Below are positions 55,296 to 62,450 of a stretch of DNA of 64,000 bases, piece after piece. A program made the translations under genes and the position numbers. The DNA is from a virus. The notes beneath the pieces were generated by a model, which saw only the letters and a list, made by a program, of their open reading frames with translations, did no database searches and was not told where the DNA came from. The stretch lies in IMG/VR virus record IMGVR_UViG_3300031236_000003, positions 1 to 64,000 of that record; one strand, 5' to 3'. How positions within the stretch are numbered: position 1 is the first letter of the stretch; every line of letters starts with the position of its first letter.

Positions 55296-56846
55296 ATGGC
55301 GAACATTTACGATTCCCTCCAACCAGTCAAAAGCAGTATGTTCTCACGCGCCGGTTACTCGGACGCAACGTGGGAATTGCTCTTCGAGTTCAAGTCTAGC
55401 GGCGAGATTCGCTCTTACGCTCAAGTGTCGCCCGAAGTGGCCGATGAAGCCTTGTCTGCGGAGTCATTAGGTAAATGGTTCAACGCTAACATCAAAGGCA
55501 ACTCCTCGTGGGAGTTCGAAGTCCTCGGTGCCGATCCCAACGCGCCACCTCTAGTCAATGTCGAGAAGAAGGCCGACAAGCCGAAGGCCGCGAAGAAGCC
55601 TCCGGTGGCCGACATGGGCATATCGGTGGCCGATATTCAGAACGTCGATCCGAGCTATCAGCCTGACGAGCGCGGTATCAATGGCCTCGACGCCTGTATC
55701 GGAGATGAAGATCATCCGTTGACGACGTGGCCGACCTATGGTGGGATTGATCGCAGCCAGACCACGATACCGCTTAACAAGGTTGAAGTGCTTGGCTCCG
55801 GCAAGATCGAGTGGGATGACAAGCACAACATCGCTGGCATCTCGCCATTCACCGAAGAGGACGTGTTTACTGGCGACGTGAAGGTTTCCGCTCCAACGAT
55901 GCGTGATCTACAGAATGCCCACGCGAAGGTCGAGAAACAGCCGGATGTGCTCCTCTTCACGACTCCTCCAACCGATCCTGAATCCTTCGATATGAAGGAA
56001 CTCGCCGTCCAGTCTACCGCCGAGATCATGCCGAAGTGGACCGCGCCCGAGTCCGCAGCCGAAGCTCTGGAACTGCTCTCCGAGCGCGAAACCGAAATCA
56101 ATGCGCTGATCGAGTCCTGCAAGCAGGCCGGGAAGGCCGCGCTCGCGGTGAAGGTTACAGATGCGGATAGCCGGTTGAAGGCGAGCGATACGCTTACGGG
56201 TCTGGTGGAGCAGAAGGACCGCGCCAAAGAGTTATTGGAGCCATTCCGCGTCCAACTTTACGAGGCTTACACCTACGCGCAGCAGAAGGGCAAGGCCGCC
56301 GTCGATCCCATTGAATCCGCTGTTACGCACGTCAAGAAGCAGATGGTCGCGTGGGATCAGGAGCAGGAGCGGCAGCGGCAAGCGGCTATCCGCAAGGCGC
56401 GGGACGAGGCGGCAGCGGAAGAGAAGCGCCGGCAGGAGGCCGAATCGCAAAGATTGACCTTGCTTGAGTTGGAGGACAAGTTGGATCAGGGCGACGAAGC
56501 AGGAGCGCAGGCCCTATTCGAGCAGCCCATTCAAGCTCCGCGCCAGTATGTCCAGCCGGTCTACACGCCGTCCGCAGCGCCCACTATTGAGGGCCAGAGC
56601 AGCAGTACGCGCTGGAAGGTAGACGAGACCCCGCTGGAGTCAGAGGAGGGCTACCTGGATTCCGTAATGGCGCTGCTCCGAGCGGTCAAGGACGACAAAA
56701 TCGAGATGCGGATGGCGGCAAGCTACCTCAAGTGGGATCTCGTCAGCCTCAACAAACTGGCTGGGGCGCTGCGCGGCGCATTCTCTGTGCCGGGGCTCAC
56801 GGCTGCTCCGGTTGGCAATATCTCGGTACGCCGCAGCAAACGCTAA
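55296..56846 (+). CDS. KTSC-domain protein with coiled-coil region (516 aa)
   Basis: The N-terminal 80 residues (SLQPVKSSMFSRAGYSDATW, ELLFEFKSSGEIRSYAQVSP) form a KTSC domain. Residues about 255-400 (AESAAEALELLSERETEINA and onward) are a charged coiled coil, a phage-specific region seen beside recombination genes. The C-terminal 90 residues are globular, with EGYLDSVMALLRAVKDDKIE. The function of KTSC is not known. A strong ribosome site (GGAAAGGAAAGC) fixes the start at 55296. Confidence 0.78.
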   Translation: MANIYDSLQPVKSSMFSRAGYSDATWELLFEFKSSGEIRSYAQVSPEVADEALSAESLGKWFNANIKGNSSWEFEVLGADPNAPPLVNVEKKADKPKAAKKPPVADMGISVADIQNVDPSYQPDERGINGLDACIGDEDHPLTTWPTYGGIDRSQTTIPLNKVEVLGSGKIEWDDKHNIAGISPFTEEDVFTGDVKVSAPTMRDLQNAHAKVEKQPDVLLFTTPPTDPESFDMKELAVQSTAEIMPKWTAPESAAEALELLSERETEINALIESCKQAGKAALAVKVTDADSRLKASDTLTGLVEQKDRAKELLEPFRVQLYEAYTYAQQKGKAAVDPIESAVTHVKKQMVAWDQEQERQRQAAIRKARDEAAAEEKRRQEAESQRLTLLELEDKLDQGDEAGAQALFEQPIQAPRQYVQPVYTPSAAPTIEGQSSSTRWKVDETPLESEEGYLDSVMALLRAVKDDKIEMRMAASYLKWDLVSLNKLAGALRGAFSVPGLTAAPVGNISVRRSKR

Positions 56847-56864
56847 ATCTACAAGGGGAAGTCT

Positions 56865-57095
56865 ATGCCAACAGGCAGGGTAATCAGTTTCAAAAACGCA
56901 GACGGCTTTGGCTTCATTGAGCGCAGTGATGGCGGCAAAGACCTCTTTGTTCATTGGAAGAATATCCAGTCCGACGAAGCATTCAAAACGCTGGAGGTCG
57001 GTCAGGAAGTTGAATTCGTCATCGGCCTCGGCCCAAAGTCGTTGCCAGAGGCTCAGGAAGTGCGTGTCATCAACAGCGAAGCGAGGAGAGCGTAA
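56865..57095 (+). CDS. Cold-shock domain protein
   Basis: The product is 76 residues. GRVISFKNADGFGFIERSDG contains the first RNA-binding motif (GFGFIE) and DLFVHWKNIQ the second. A complete OB-fold of usual length. It would bind single-stranded RNA or DNA. Its stop overlaps the next ATG (TAATG). CAAGGGGAAGTCT precedes the start. Confidence 0.93.
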   Translation: MPTGRVISFKNADGFGFIERSDGGKDLFVHWKNIQSDEAFKTLEVGQEVEFVIGLGPKSLPEAQEVRVINSEARRA

Positions 57096-57316
57096 TGGCG
57101 CAAAAAGTGTTGAACCTGAAAACATCGTCCAATGTGAAATCCGCAGTTTGGGACGATGAGACCATGGGCTTGGCCGTAATCTTCCACTCCGGGCACGGTG
57201 GGGTTTACGCGCAAGTCCCCGAGGAAGTCGCTTTGGGCATGGAGCAGGCGGACAGCCCCGGCAACTACCTGCACACCTACGTCAAGCCGCAGTACACGTA
57301 CTCGAAGACTAGCTAG
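57095..57316 (+). CDS. KTSC-domain protein, stand-alone (73 aa)
   Basis: LKTSSNVKSAVWDDETMGLA, VIFHSGHGGVYAQVPEEVAL and NYLHTYVKPQYTYSKTS match the KTSC pattern and are related to the N-terminus of the 55296 product. GAGGAGAGCG precedes the ATG, which overlaps the cold-shock gene stop. Role unknown. Confidence 0.78.
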   Translation: MAQKVLNLKTSSNVKSAVWDDETMGLAVIFHSGHGGVYAQVPEEVALGMEQADSPGNYLHTYVKPQYTYSKTS

Positions 57317-57330
57317 GAAAGGAAAACGCC

Positions 57331-57654
57331 ATGTTCGAATCACCTACGTCTGATAGCGAGAAGTTTGTCCGCGCGCACTGCTTGTTTGTGTGCGTCTACG
57401 GAAATGCAGGACTCCCCTCCGTTTACTGCCACCAATCCACCCGCAATAGCGATATTGCCGTAAGCGGATCGGGAGAGACGATAGACATAGCGTGGGATGA
57501 CGTTGCAAACAAGACGCGCCAGCGCCTCGCGTACCTCGCAACCGTCGCCGAGTCTATCTCGGAGGTTGATAACTCTAGCCTGCCCAACAAGAACTTCATC
57601 GCGGCTATCCTGCGCGATCTGTATGAAGAATCAGGCCGGGGAATCAGACTCTAG
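57331..57654 (+). CDS. Hypothetical protein (107 aa)
   Basis: The product starts MFESPTSDSEKFVRAHCLFV and has VYGNAGLPSVYCHQSTRNSD. The C-terminal half is helical. GGAAAGGAAAACGCC precedes the ATG. No family recognised. Confidence 0.65.
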   Translation: MFESPTSDSEKFVRAHCLFVCVYGNAGLPSVYCHQSTRNSDIAVSGSGETIDIAWDDVANKTRQRLAYLATVAESISEVDNSSLPNKNFIAAILRDLYEESGRGIRL

Positions 57655-57720
57655 TGGGCGACCTCGAAAGCTACACGCTCCCCAGTAATCGTATTCGAAG
57701 ATCGGATAAGGAAGGAAAGC

Positions 57721-58551
57721 ATGGACATCGTTTATCGCAAGGCTGAGCTATCAGCGGGCGAGGCCTTCAGTATTGAGAAGTTCTGGCACCCGACCATCGA
57801 TTCATGGAATCCGCTGTACAAGGACATCCTTGAGCCGTTCGATTTTCACAAGTACACCTGCCCGCGTCTGCCTATTTCGATGGGCGCGCAGTCGTCGGAT
57901 GCGATGCGGCAGTGTCCCTCGGTTCTGCGTGTGCCGATCAAGTACGCCAACACCGATATTCGTCTCCCGGCGGAGATGGCTCCGATAAAGCCTTTGCTCG
58001 TGAAGCTATTGCAGTATGACAAATTCATCAACCCTTTCTTCGAAGAATTGTTTGCACATGTAACGATCGATAACTCGACCGTTGAACCTGGAACAACCCA
58101 CAGATTTGGCGGCTTTCACGGCGACGGTCTGCAGGGCGGCAAGTTTAAGAAAAAACTGGTTGTCGAACACTCCTACGTCTTTGTCAGCAATCACCCGACG
58201 CTATTTTCCCTCCAGCCGTTTTTTGTGGCGCATCTAAATGAAGACCGACACAACATCTTCAAGGAGTTTGACCGACAGGTTCAGTCGCAGAGCATCTACA
58301 CCGGCATGGACCAGCACCTTTACCTCATTGATCCATACGTGGTTCACGCCAGCCCTTTGATTCAGAAGAGGACCGAGCGCACCTTCTTTCGCTTGACGAT
58401 CACGCCGACCGAGCTTCTGATGCCCAACAATACAGTCAACCCAATGTTCAATGGGCAGAAGTATCCCGCAAGGATTGATGTGCGAGAATTTGTTTCGGAG
58501 CCGGACGTGAAGATTCCTTACGATTTATACGGACTCAGGGGTAATCGGTGA
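57721..58551 (+). CDS. 2-oxoglutarate/Fe(II) dioxygenase-like protein
   Basis: The product is 276 residues. GGFHGDG supplies His133 and Asp135, YVVHAS supplies His209, and RTFFRLT supplies an Arg at 220 or 224, which is the HxD...H...R metal and cosubstrate layout of this superfamily. The substrate is not indicated; in phages such enzymes oxidise nucleobases, proteins or small molecules. It directly precedes and overlaps the helicase gene (GTGA), with GGAAGGAAAGC at its own start. Confidence 0.7.
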   Translation: MDIVYRKAELSAGEAFSIEKFWHPTIDSWNPLYKDILEPFDFHKYTCPRLPISMGAQSSDAMRQCPSVLRVPIKYANTDIRLPAEMAPIKPLLVKLLQYDKFINPFFEELFAHVTIDNSTVEPGTTHRFGGFHGDGLQGGKFKKKLVVEHSYVFVSNHPTLFSLQPFFVAHLNEDRHNIFKEFDRQVQSQSIYTGMDQHLYLIDPYVVHASPLIQKRTERTFFRLTITPTELLMPNNTVNPMFNGQKYPARIDVREFVSEPDVKIPYDLYGLRGNR

Positions 58552-59957
58552 CCGGTCCAGACACCACGCAAGTCCCAGACCACATCTACGACGAGATGGC
58601 CGGCGGAGCGAATAAGGCCCTGCCGGTTGAGACCGGACTGCCGGCGAATATCTCTGCCGAAAAGATGATCCTCGGGGCTATTTTGCTCGAGAACCAAGCC
58701 TTTAACGAAGCTGCGGAGCGTTTAGTCCCAGAAGACTTCTCTCTCGAGAGCCACCAGCGCATCTACCAGCGAATGACCGAACTCGTGGACGCTAGCCATG
58801 CGATCGAACTCACGACGCTGGCGGAGGAGCTTGCTCGCCACAAGGAGATTGAGTCTGTTGGCGGTGTCGCATACCTCTCTGACTTGACAGAAGGCCTGCC
58901 GCGGCGTCCCGTGATCGACGAGTACATCCGCATCGTCAAGGACAAGAGCCAACTCCGCCAACTCATACTCATTTGCCAAGACACGCTGGCGCGCGCCGCA
59001 GACCAGAGCGAGACGGCGTTGGATGTGCTGGAAATTGCTGAATCGCAACTGCTGCAGATCGCGCAGGAGGCGAACACTGGGCGGCTGCGGACGATTGCGG
59101 ACTCCGTGGAAGACGCGGGCGGCCCAGACGCCTATCTCAAGGCGTACACCGAGCCATCGACGAAGGTTGGGCTTCAGACGGGCTTTGTGGACCTCGACCG
59201 GATGACTGGCGGATTGCAGCAGTCGGAATTGATCATAATCGCGGCGCGGCCGAGTATGGGCAAGACGGCGCTCGCCGTCAACCTAATGGAAAACGTGTGT
59301 TGCGGCTCAGACCGGGTTGTCGCATTCTTCTCGCTGGAAATGTCTCGGGCTGCGATCGAGCACCGATTCATGGCGTCGAGAGCGCGCGTGGACGTAAAGC
59401 GAGCGATGGAAGGCTTCTACCTGTCGGAGCGCGAGAAAGAGAAGTTGGGTGGCGCGCTGATCGACTTGGCCGACGCCAGAATCTTCGTTGACGACTCCGC
59501 GCTGCTCACGCCGATCCAGTTGAGAGCGAAGGCTCGCCGGCTGAAGCAGCGAGAGAAGCGGCTGGATCTGATCTGCGTGGATTACGTCCAGCTAATGACT
59601 GCTGGCAGCAAGACCGGCAACCGGCAGGAAGAAGTTGCCGCAGTATCCCGTTCCCTGAAGGCATGCGCGAAAGAATTGGAAGTTCCGGTAGTCGCCCTGG
59701 CGCAGTTGAGCCGTAACAGCGAGCAGCGGACGGACAAGCGGCCCGTGCTGTCGGATTTGCGCGAGAGCGGACAGATAGAGCAAGATGCGGATTTGTGCTG
59801 CTTTATCCATCGCGATGCGTATTACAGGCCGGACGATCCAGATGTCCAAGGGCTGGCCGACTTAATTGTGGCGAAGAGCCGCAATGGACCAACCGGTCTG
59901 GTTAAATTGGCATTCGAGGCGTCTCTGACGCGCTTCGAAAACTTGGCGAGGAGGTAG
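58548..59957 (+). CDS. dnaB: Replicative DNA helicase (DnaB family)
   Basis: The product is 469 residues starting at GTG. The N-terminal primase-binding domain (PANISAEKMILGAILLENQA) is followed by the RecA-like core: LQTGFVDLDRMTGGLQQSEL, Walker A ARPSMGKTAL near 232-241, FFSLEMS, Walker B LDLICVDYVQLM, and LAQLSRNSEQR with SDLRESGQIEQDAD. It is full length and complete. It unwinds the phage DNA at the fork. The start overlaps the dioxygenase stop. Confidence 0.96.
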   Translation: MTGPDTTQVPDHIYDEMAGGANKALPVETGLPANISAEKMILGAILLENQAFNEAAERLVPEDFSLESHQRIYQRMTELVDASHAIELTTLAEELARHKEIESVGGVAYLSDLTEGLPRRPVIDEYIRIVKDKSQLRQLILICQDTLARAADQSETALDVLEIAESQLLQIAQEANTGRLRTIADSVEDAGGPDAYLKAYTEPSTKVGLQTGFVDLDRMTGGLQQSELIIIAARPSMGKTALAVNLMENVCCGSDRVVAFFSLEMSRAAIEHRFMASRARVDVKRAMEGFYLSEREKEKLGGALIDLADARIFVDDSALLTPIQLRAKARRLKQREKRLDLICVDYVQLMTAGSKTGNRQEEVAAVSRSLKACAKELEVPVVALAQLSRNSEQRTDKRPVLSDLRESGQIEQDADLCCFIHRDAYYRPDDPDVQGLADLIVAKSRNGPTGLVKLAFEASLTRFENLARR

Positions 59958-59959
59958 CA

Positions 59960-60196
59960 ATGCAAGACGAAGTGGTATCTGGAGTCTACGATATTCTGGC
60001 GAGCAATTATCTGGTTGACGCGAACACTCTGCAAGCGTCACAATTAGTACGCGACCTTGATTTGGACAGCATTGAACTCGTTCAACTCGGCATGGATCTC
60101 GAAGATAAGTTTGGCGTGGAGATTCAGGACGGCGATATCCGCGCAACATCCACAATCGAAGACGTGATCGGCCTGATTCGCAGGCTGCTACCCTAA
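59960..60196 (+). CDS. Acyl carrier protein
   Basis: The product is 78 residues with the four-helix ACP pattern. RDLDLDSIELVQL provides Ser37 in a D-S-x-E/L context as the phosphopantetheine site, and GVEIQDGDIRATSTIEDVIG the third helix. It begins three bases after the helicase stop, with GGAGGTAGCA upstream. No acyltransferase or synthase lies nearby, so it would have to use host enzymes. An ACP in a phage replication operon is unusual. Confidence 0.88.
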   Translation: MQDEVVSGVYDILASNYLVDANTLQASQLVRDLDLDSIELVQLGMDLEDKFGVEIQDGDIRATSTIEDVIGLIRRLLP

Positions 60197-60222
60197 ACCC
60201 GGAAACAGATTGGAGCATCACA

Positions 60223-60756
60223 ATGAAGTTCACGAACAGGTTCCTGAGCGGCATCGCTGCAATTGCAGTCATGCTTGTGGGCATGATCCCGACGACGGGC
60301 TGCTCTTCCGCCACCATCGCTGACCTGGCGCAGACGCTGGGCAACGCAGGGGCTCAGATCGCGACGCTGGAGAACAACCCGACTCTGGCAGCGAAGCTCA
60401 AAGCGGATACCGCGGCGGCCGTCTCGGCGATTGCCAGTTGGAAGTCGGGTTCGCCGGCTACGGAGGCAATCGAGGCGCTGAATATCGTTGAGGACGACCT
60501 CGACCTGATTCCCGGAACATCGACTTACGCTCCGCTGATTGATCTGGCTATTGGCACCGTAGAGAGCATCCTGGCGCTACTGCCAACTTCGGCAGCGGTT
60601 GTGGCTCCCGCGACGCTGTCGGCACATACGGCGACGTTGAAGGCGAAGCGGCCGGGGATTGCGATCACGAATCCTCCGAAGACGAAGGGTGACTTCAAGA
60701 AGCAGTGGAATGCTATCGTGGCCGAGAGTCCAGTATTGGCGAAGGCAAAGATTTAA
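60223..60756 (+). CDS. Predicted lipoprotein (177 aa)
   Basis: MKFTNRFLSGIAAIAVMLVG then MIPTTGC is a type II signal with a lipobox-like TTGC; Cys27 would be acylated. The mature part is helical and Ala-rich (TLGNAGAQIATLENNPTLAA). Function unknown; superinfection exclusion or envelope modification are possibilities only. A strong hairpin follows the stop. Confidence 0.75.
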   Translation: MKFTNRFLSGIAAIAVMLVGMIPTTGCSSATIADLAQTLGNAGAQIATLENNPTLAAKLKADTAAAVSAIASWKSGSPATEAIEALNIVEDDLDLIPGTSTYAPLIDLAIGTVESILALLPTSAAVVAPATLSAHTATLKAKRPGIAITNPPKTKGDFKKQWNAIVAESPVLAKAKI

Positions 60757-60784
60757 GTTTCCGGCATACCACTTGCCGGGAAAC
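60757..60784 (+). other. Hairpin after the lipoprotein gene
   Basis: GTTTCCGGC (60757-60765) pairs with GCCGGGAAAC (60775-60784) with one bulged G and a 9-base loop. There is no T-run, so it may protect the 3' end or separate the message from the tRNA-like element that begins two bases later. Confidence 0.6.
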
Positions 60785-60785
60785 T

Positions 60786-60860
60786 GCGCGGGGATAGCTC
60801 AGTGGTAGAGCGGCTCCGGTAACGGAGAGGGTCCTCGGTTCGAATTCCTGGGCCCCGCGC
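60786..60860 (+). ncRNA. tRNA-like element without an anticodon loop
   Basis: Acceptor-like ends GCGCGGGG (60786-60793) and CCCCGCGC (60853-60860) pair over 8 bp. TAGCTCAGTGGTAGAGC is a perfect D-arm, and GGTTCGAATTCC a T-arm core with a 6-bp stem holding one mismatch and an 8-base loop. The anticodon arm is CTCCG-GTAA-CGGAG, a 5-bp stem closed by a GNRA tetraloop. No CCA is encoded. It cannot decode as drawn, so it is a tRNA-derived RNA or a decayed tRNA-Thr-like gene. Confidence 0.65.
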
Positions 60861-60881
60861 AGAAATTAGAGACGAGGTTCC

Positions 60882-61019
60882 GTGGAACTGCTGATACTGA
60901 AAGCGCGCAATGTAGGCTGGACGACGATGATGCTTGCGCATAGGCAGTTTTTGGAGCAGGTCGATATAGAAGCTCTGCCATGGTGGATGAAGGCGGAGAT
61001 TCCAATTGAGAGGAGCAAC
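60882..61019 (+). pseudogene. Possible terminase-like remnant in frame with the next gene
   Basis: From a GTG at 60882 the frame reads LLILKARNVGWTTMML then LPWWMKAEIPIER. The window's large terminase has IIVLKPRQAGISVWTA and, 40 residues later, LPWWMRPEY. The match of two motifs in the same order suggests a shortened, degenerate terminase fragment, but it is brief. The frame continues into the anti-CBASS gene, so an N-terminal extension of that protein is the alternative. Confidence 0.3.
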
Positions 61020-61283
61020 ATGGCAATCCCACAGAAGGACATTGATAACTGGTTCTCCTACCACGCCCCGAACGCAGAGCAACTGGTGGCGTACAACGAC
61101 ATTCGGCAAGCGGCAAAGATTTACGCCGAGACATGCAATAAGCACATCCCGGACAGCGCCGACAAGACGGCGGCAATGCGCAAGATTCGGGAATCGGTCA
61201 TGGCTGCCAATCTGGCTGTGGCTTGCAACTGGCCCGAGCCGATACCCACCGAGACGCCTGAGTCCGTATCGCCGGCAGGGTAG
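61020..61283 (+). CDS. acb2: Acb2/Tad1-type anti-CBASS hairpin protein
   Basis: The product is 87 residues. IDNWFSYHAPNAEQLVAYND followed by IRQAAKIYAETC and MRKIRESVMAANLAVACN is the two-helix pattern of Acb2-type proteins (F-x-YHxP...Q...Y..IR...A and AAM..IRE.VM.ANLA). In other phages these form hexamers that bind cyclic di- and trinucleotides, shutting off CBASS and related defences. GAGAGGAGCAAC fixes the start at 61020. Binding residues have not been checked. Confidence 0.82.
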   Translation: MAIPQKDIDNWFSYHAPNAEQLVAYNDIRQAAKIYAETCNKHIPDSADKTAAMRKIRESVMAANLAVACNWPEPIPTETPESVSPAG

Positions 61284-61382
61284 TCTGTAAGCCGGTTTAC
61301 GCGGATGGCTGGTGCGGCAACCAGCATTTAGGGTCGGAGACCGCACTTCTCTGATCCACCAAATCAAGACGAGAGTACCACC

Positions 61383-61811
61383 ATGCCCACCAAAAACGGT
61401 CCGGCTACCCTAGCGGCCTACCACAAAAAAGTACTCAAAGAAGAAAGGAAATATATCTTGGCGAACACAGAATTTGACATATCGAAGTACCCTCCCAGCG
61501 TAGACCCCGAAGCCGCAGCTCGGGTTGAATCCATCCTGCACCCGCCAGAGGAGAAGAAGCAGCCGGCAACTGCGGCTCCAACCCTGCACGCTCCCCACGG
61601 CAGCCCAACTCCGCCCGAACCCACGAAGAAGACGCGCGTGACGGTCTCGAAGATTCTCCAGAAGTACCAGGATCGCGAGAAGGAGTTCGGCGCCGACATC
61701 GCGAAGATCGACGGCATCATTGCTTCCTACGAAAAGCGGCGCGAGGAGTTGAAGTTCAAGCTCTCCGTGTTGCAGGAGCTGATCGCGGAGATCAACTCGG
61801 ACTCGGAGTAG
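61383..61811 (+). CDS. Hypothetical coiled-coil protein (142 aa)
   Basis: The product starts MPTKNGPATLAAYHKKVLKE. A Pro/Thr linker near 50-75 is followed by a long coiled coil (VTVSKILQKYQDREKEFGAD, IASYEKRREELKFKLSVLQE). No family recognised. The 99 bp upstream show no gene. The stop TAG is followed by AAT (TAGAAT). Confidence 0.66.
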   Translation: MPTKNGPATLAAYHKKVLKEERKYILANTEFDISKYPPSVDPEAAARVESILHPPEEKKQPATAAPTLHAPHGSPTPPEPTKKTRVTVSKILQKYQDREKEFGADIAKIDGIIASYEKRREELKFKLSVLQELIAEINSDSE

Positions 61812-61898
61812 AATTTCATCCGCGACAATGCTCTGGCGAGGATGAAACATGCGGCGGCAGGCACTGGGGAGCGCGGCCGCCGCATTGAAAGGATCGGG

Positions 61899-62186
61899 AT
61901 GTATTGGATTAAGCAACGAGCGTTCGAGTGCGACATTCCGTGCAGGATTAAGGGCGATGGCGTAGAGCGCATGATTTTGGTAGCGTCCCTGCGGGATGAC
62001 GGGGCTGTGTTTGATAAGGCGGATCGCGCGGTTTTTGCCGGCGACCGGCTATTTTCGCATATGATCGACGATGCACTGAGGTGCCCGCGTGGCAGCATGT
62101 TCGCGGAGCCAGAGTTTGATGCCATGTTTGAGGCGTCTCGCAAGCAGTACGACGGCACTGAAATCAAGTGGCCTATGACTCGATAA
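61899..62186 (+). CDS. Hypothetical protein (95 aa)
   Basis: The product starts MYWIKQRAFECDIPCRIKGD. I prefer the ATG at 61899, preceded by AAAGGATCGGG, to the in-frame ATG at 61842 without a ribosome site. VERMILVASLRDDGAVFDKA and DDALRCPRGSMFAEPEFDAM are seen. No family recognised. Confidence 0.6.
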   Translation: MYWIKQRAFECDIPCRIKGDGVERMILVASLRDDGAVFDKADRAVFAGDRLFSHMIDDALRCPRGSMFAEPEFDAMFEASRKQYDGTEIKWPMTR

Positions 62187-62193
62187 ATAACGC

Positions 62194-62229
62194 TTGCAGA
62201 AGTCGCTCCCCCGGTGTAATCTGCAAGCG
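62194..62229 (+). promoter_or_regulatory. Promoter flanked by an inverted CGCTTGCAGA pair
   Basis: TTGCAG (62194-62199) is 17 bp from TAATCT (62217-62222). CGCTTGCAGA (62191-62200) and its exact inverse TCTGCAAGCG (62220-62229) flank the spacer, placing the two halves at the -35 and just at the -10. It drives the Cys-rich protein and integrase. Confidence 0.65.
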
Positions 62230-62246
62230 TATCTGAAAGGTGATTC

Positions 62247-62426
62247 ATGCGGCGAATTTGCGAAGATTGCCAGCGTAGTTACGACGATGAGTTTTGCAGC
62301 ACGCTTTGTCCTCATAAGGGCATCGGCTTCTGCATAGTGTGTGATTGCGTGAACTGCCTCTGCGACGAGCGGACTGCGGGAAAGCGCTGGGAGCGGAGTT
62401 CTAACAACAGAACCACGACGCTCTAA
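62247..62426 (+). CDS. Cys-rich zinc-binding protein (59 aa)
   Basis: The product starts MRRICEDCQRSYDDEFCSTL and has CPHKGIGFCIVCDCVNCLC. Ten Cys residues in pairs suggest two zinc sites of ring or ribbon type. GAAAGGTGATTC precedes the ATG. It lies right before the integrase and could be an excisionase-type factor only by position; no helix-turn-helix is seen. Confidence 0.65.
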   Translation: MRRICEDCQRSYDDEFCSTLCPHKGIGFCIVCDCVNCLCDERTAGKRWERSSNNRTTTL

Positions 62427-62450
62427 AGTACCAGTAAGGAAAGGAAAGCG

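Noticed and set aside
60786-60860. Ordinary tRNA-Thr (GGT)
   Set aside because: The anticodon arm has only a 4-base loop, so GGT cannot be presented as an anticodon, and the T-arm is irregular.
60757-60860. Attachment site at the tRNA-like element upstream of the integrase
   Set aside because: It is 1.6 kb from the integrase with several genes between, and I could find no matching repeat elsewhere in the window.
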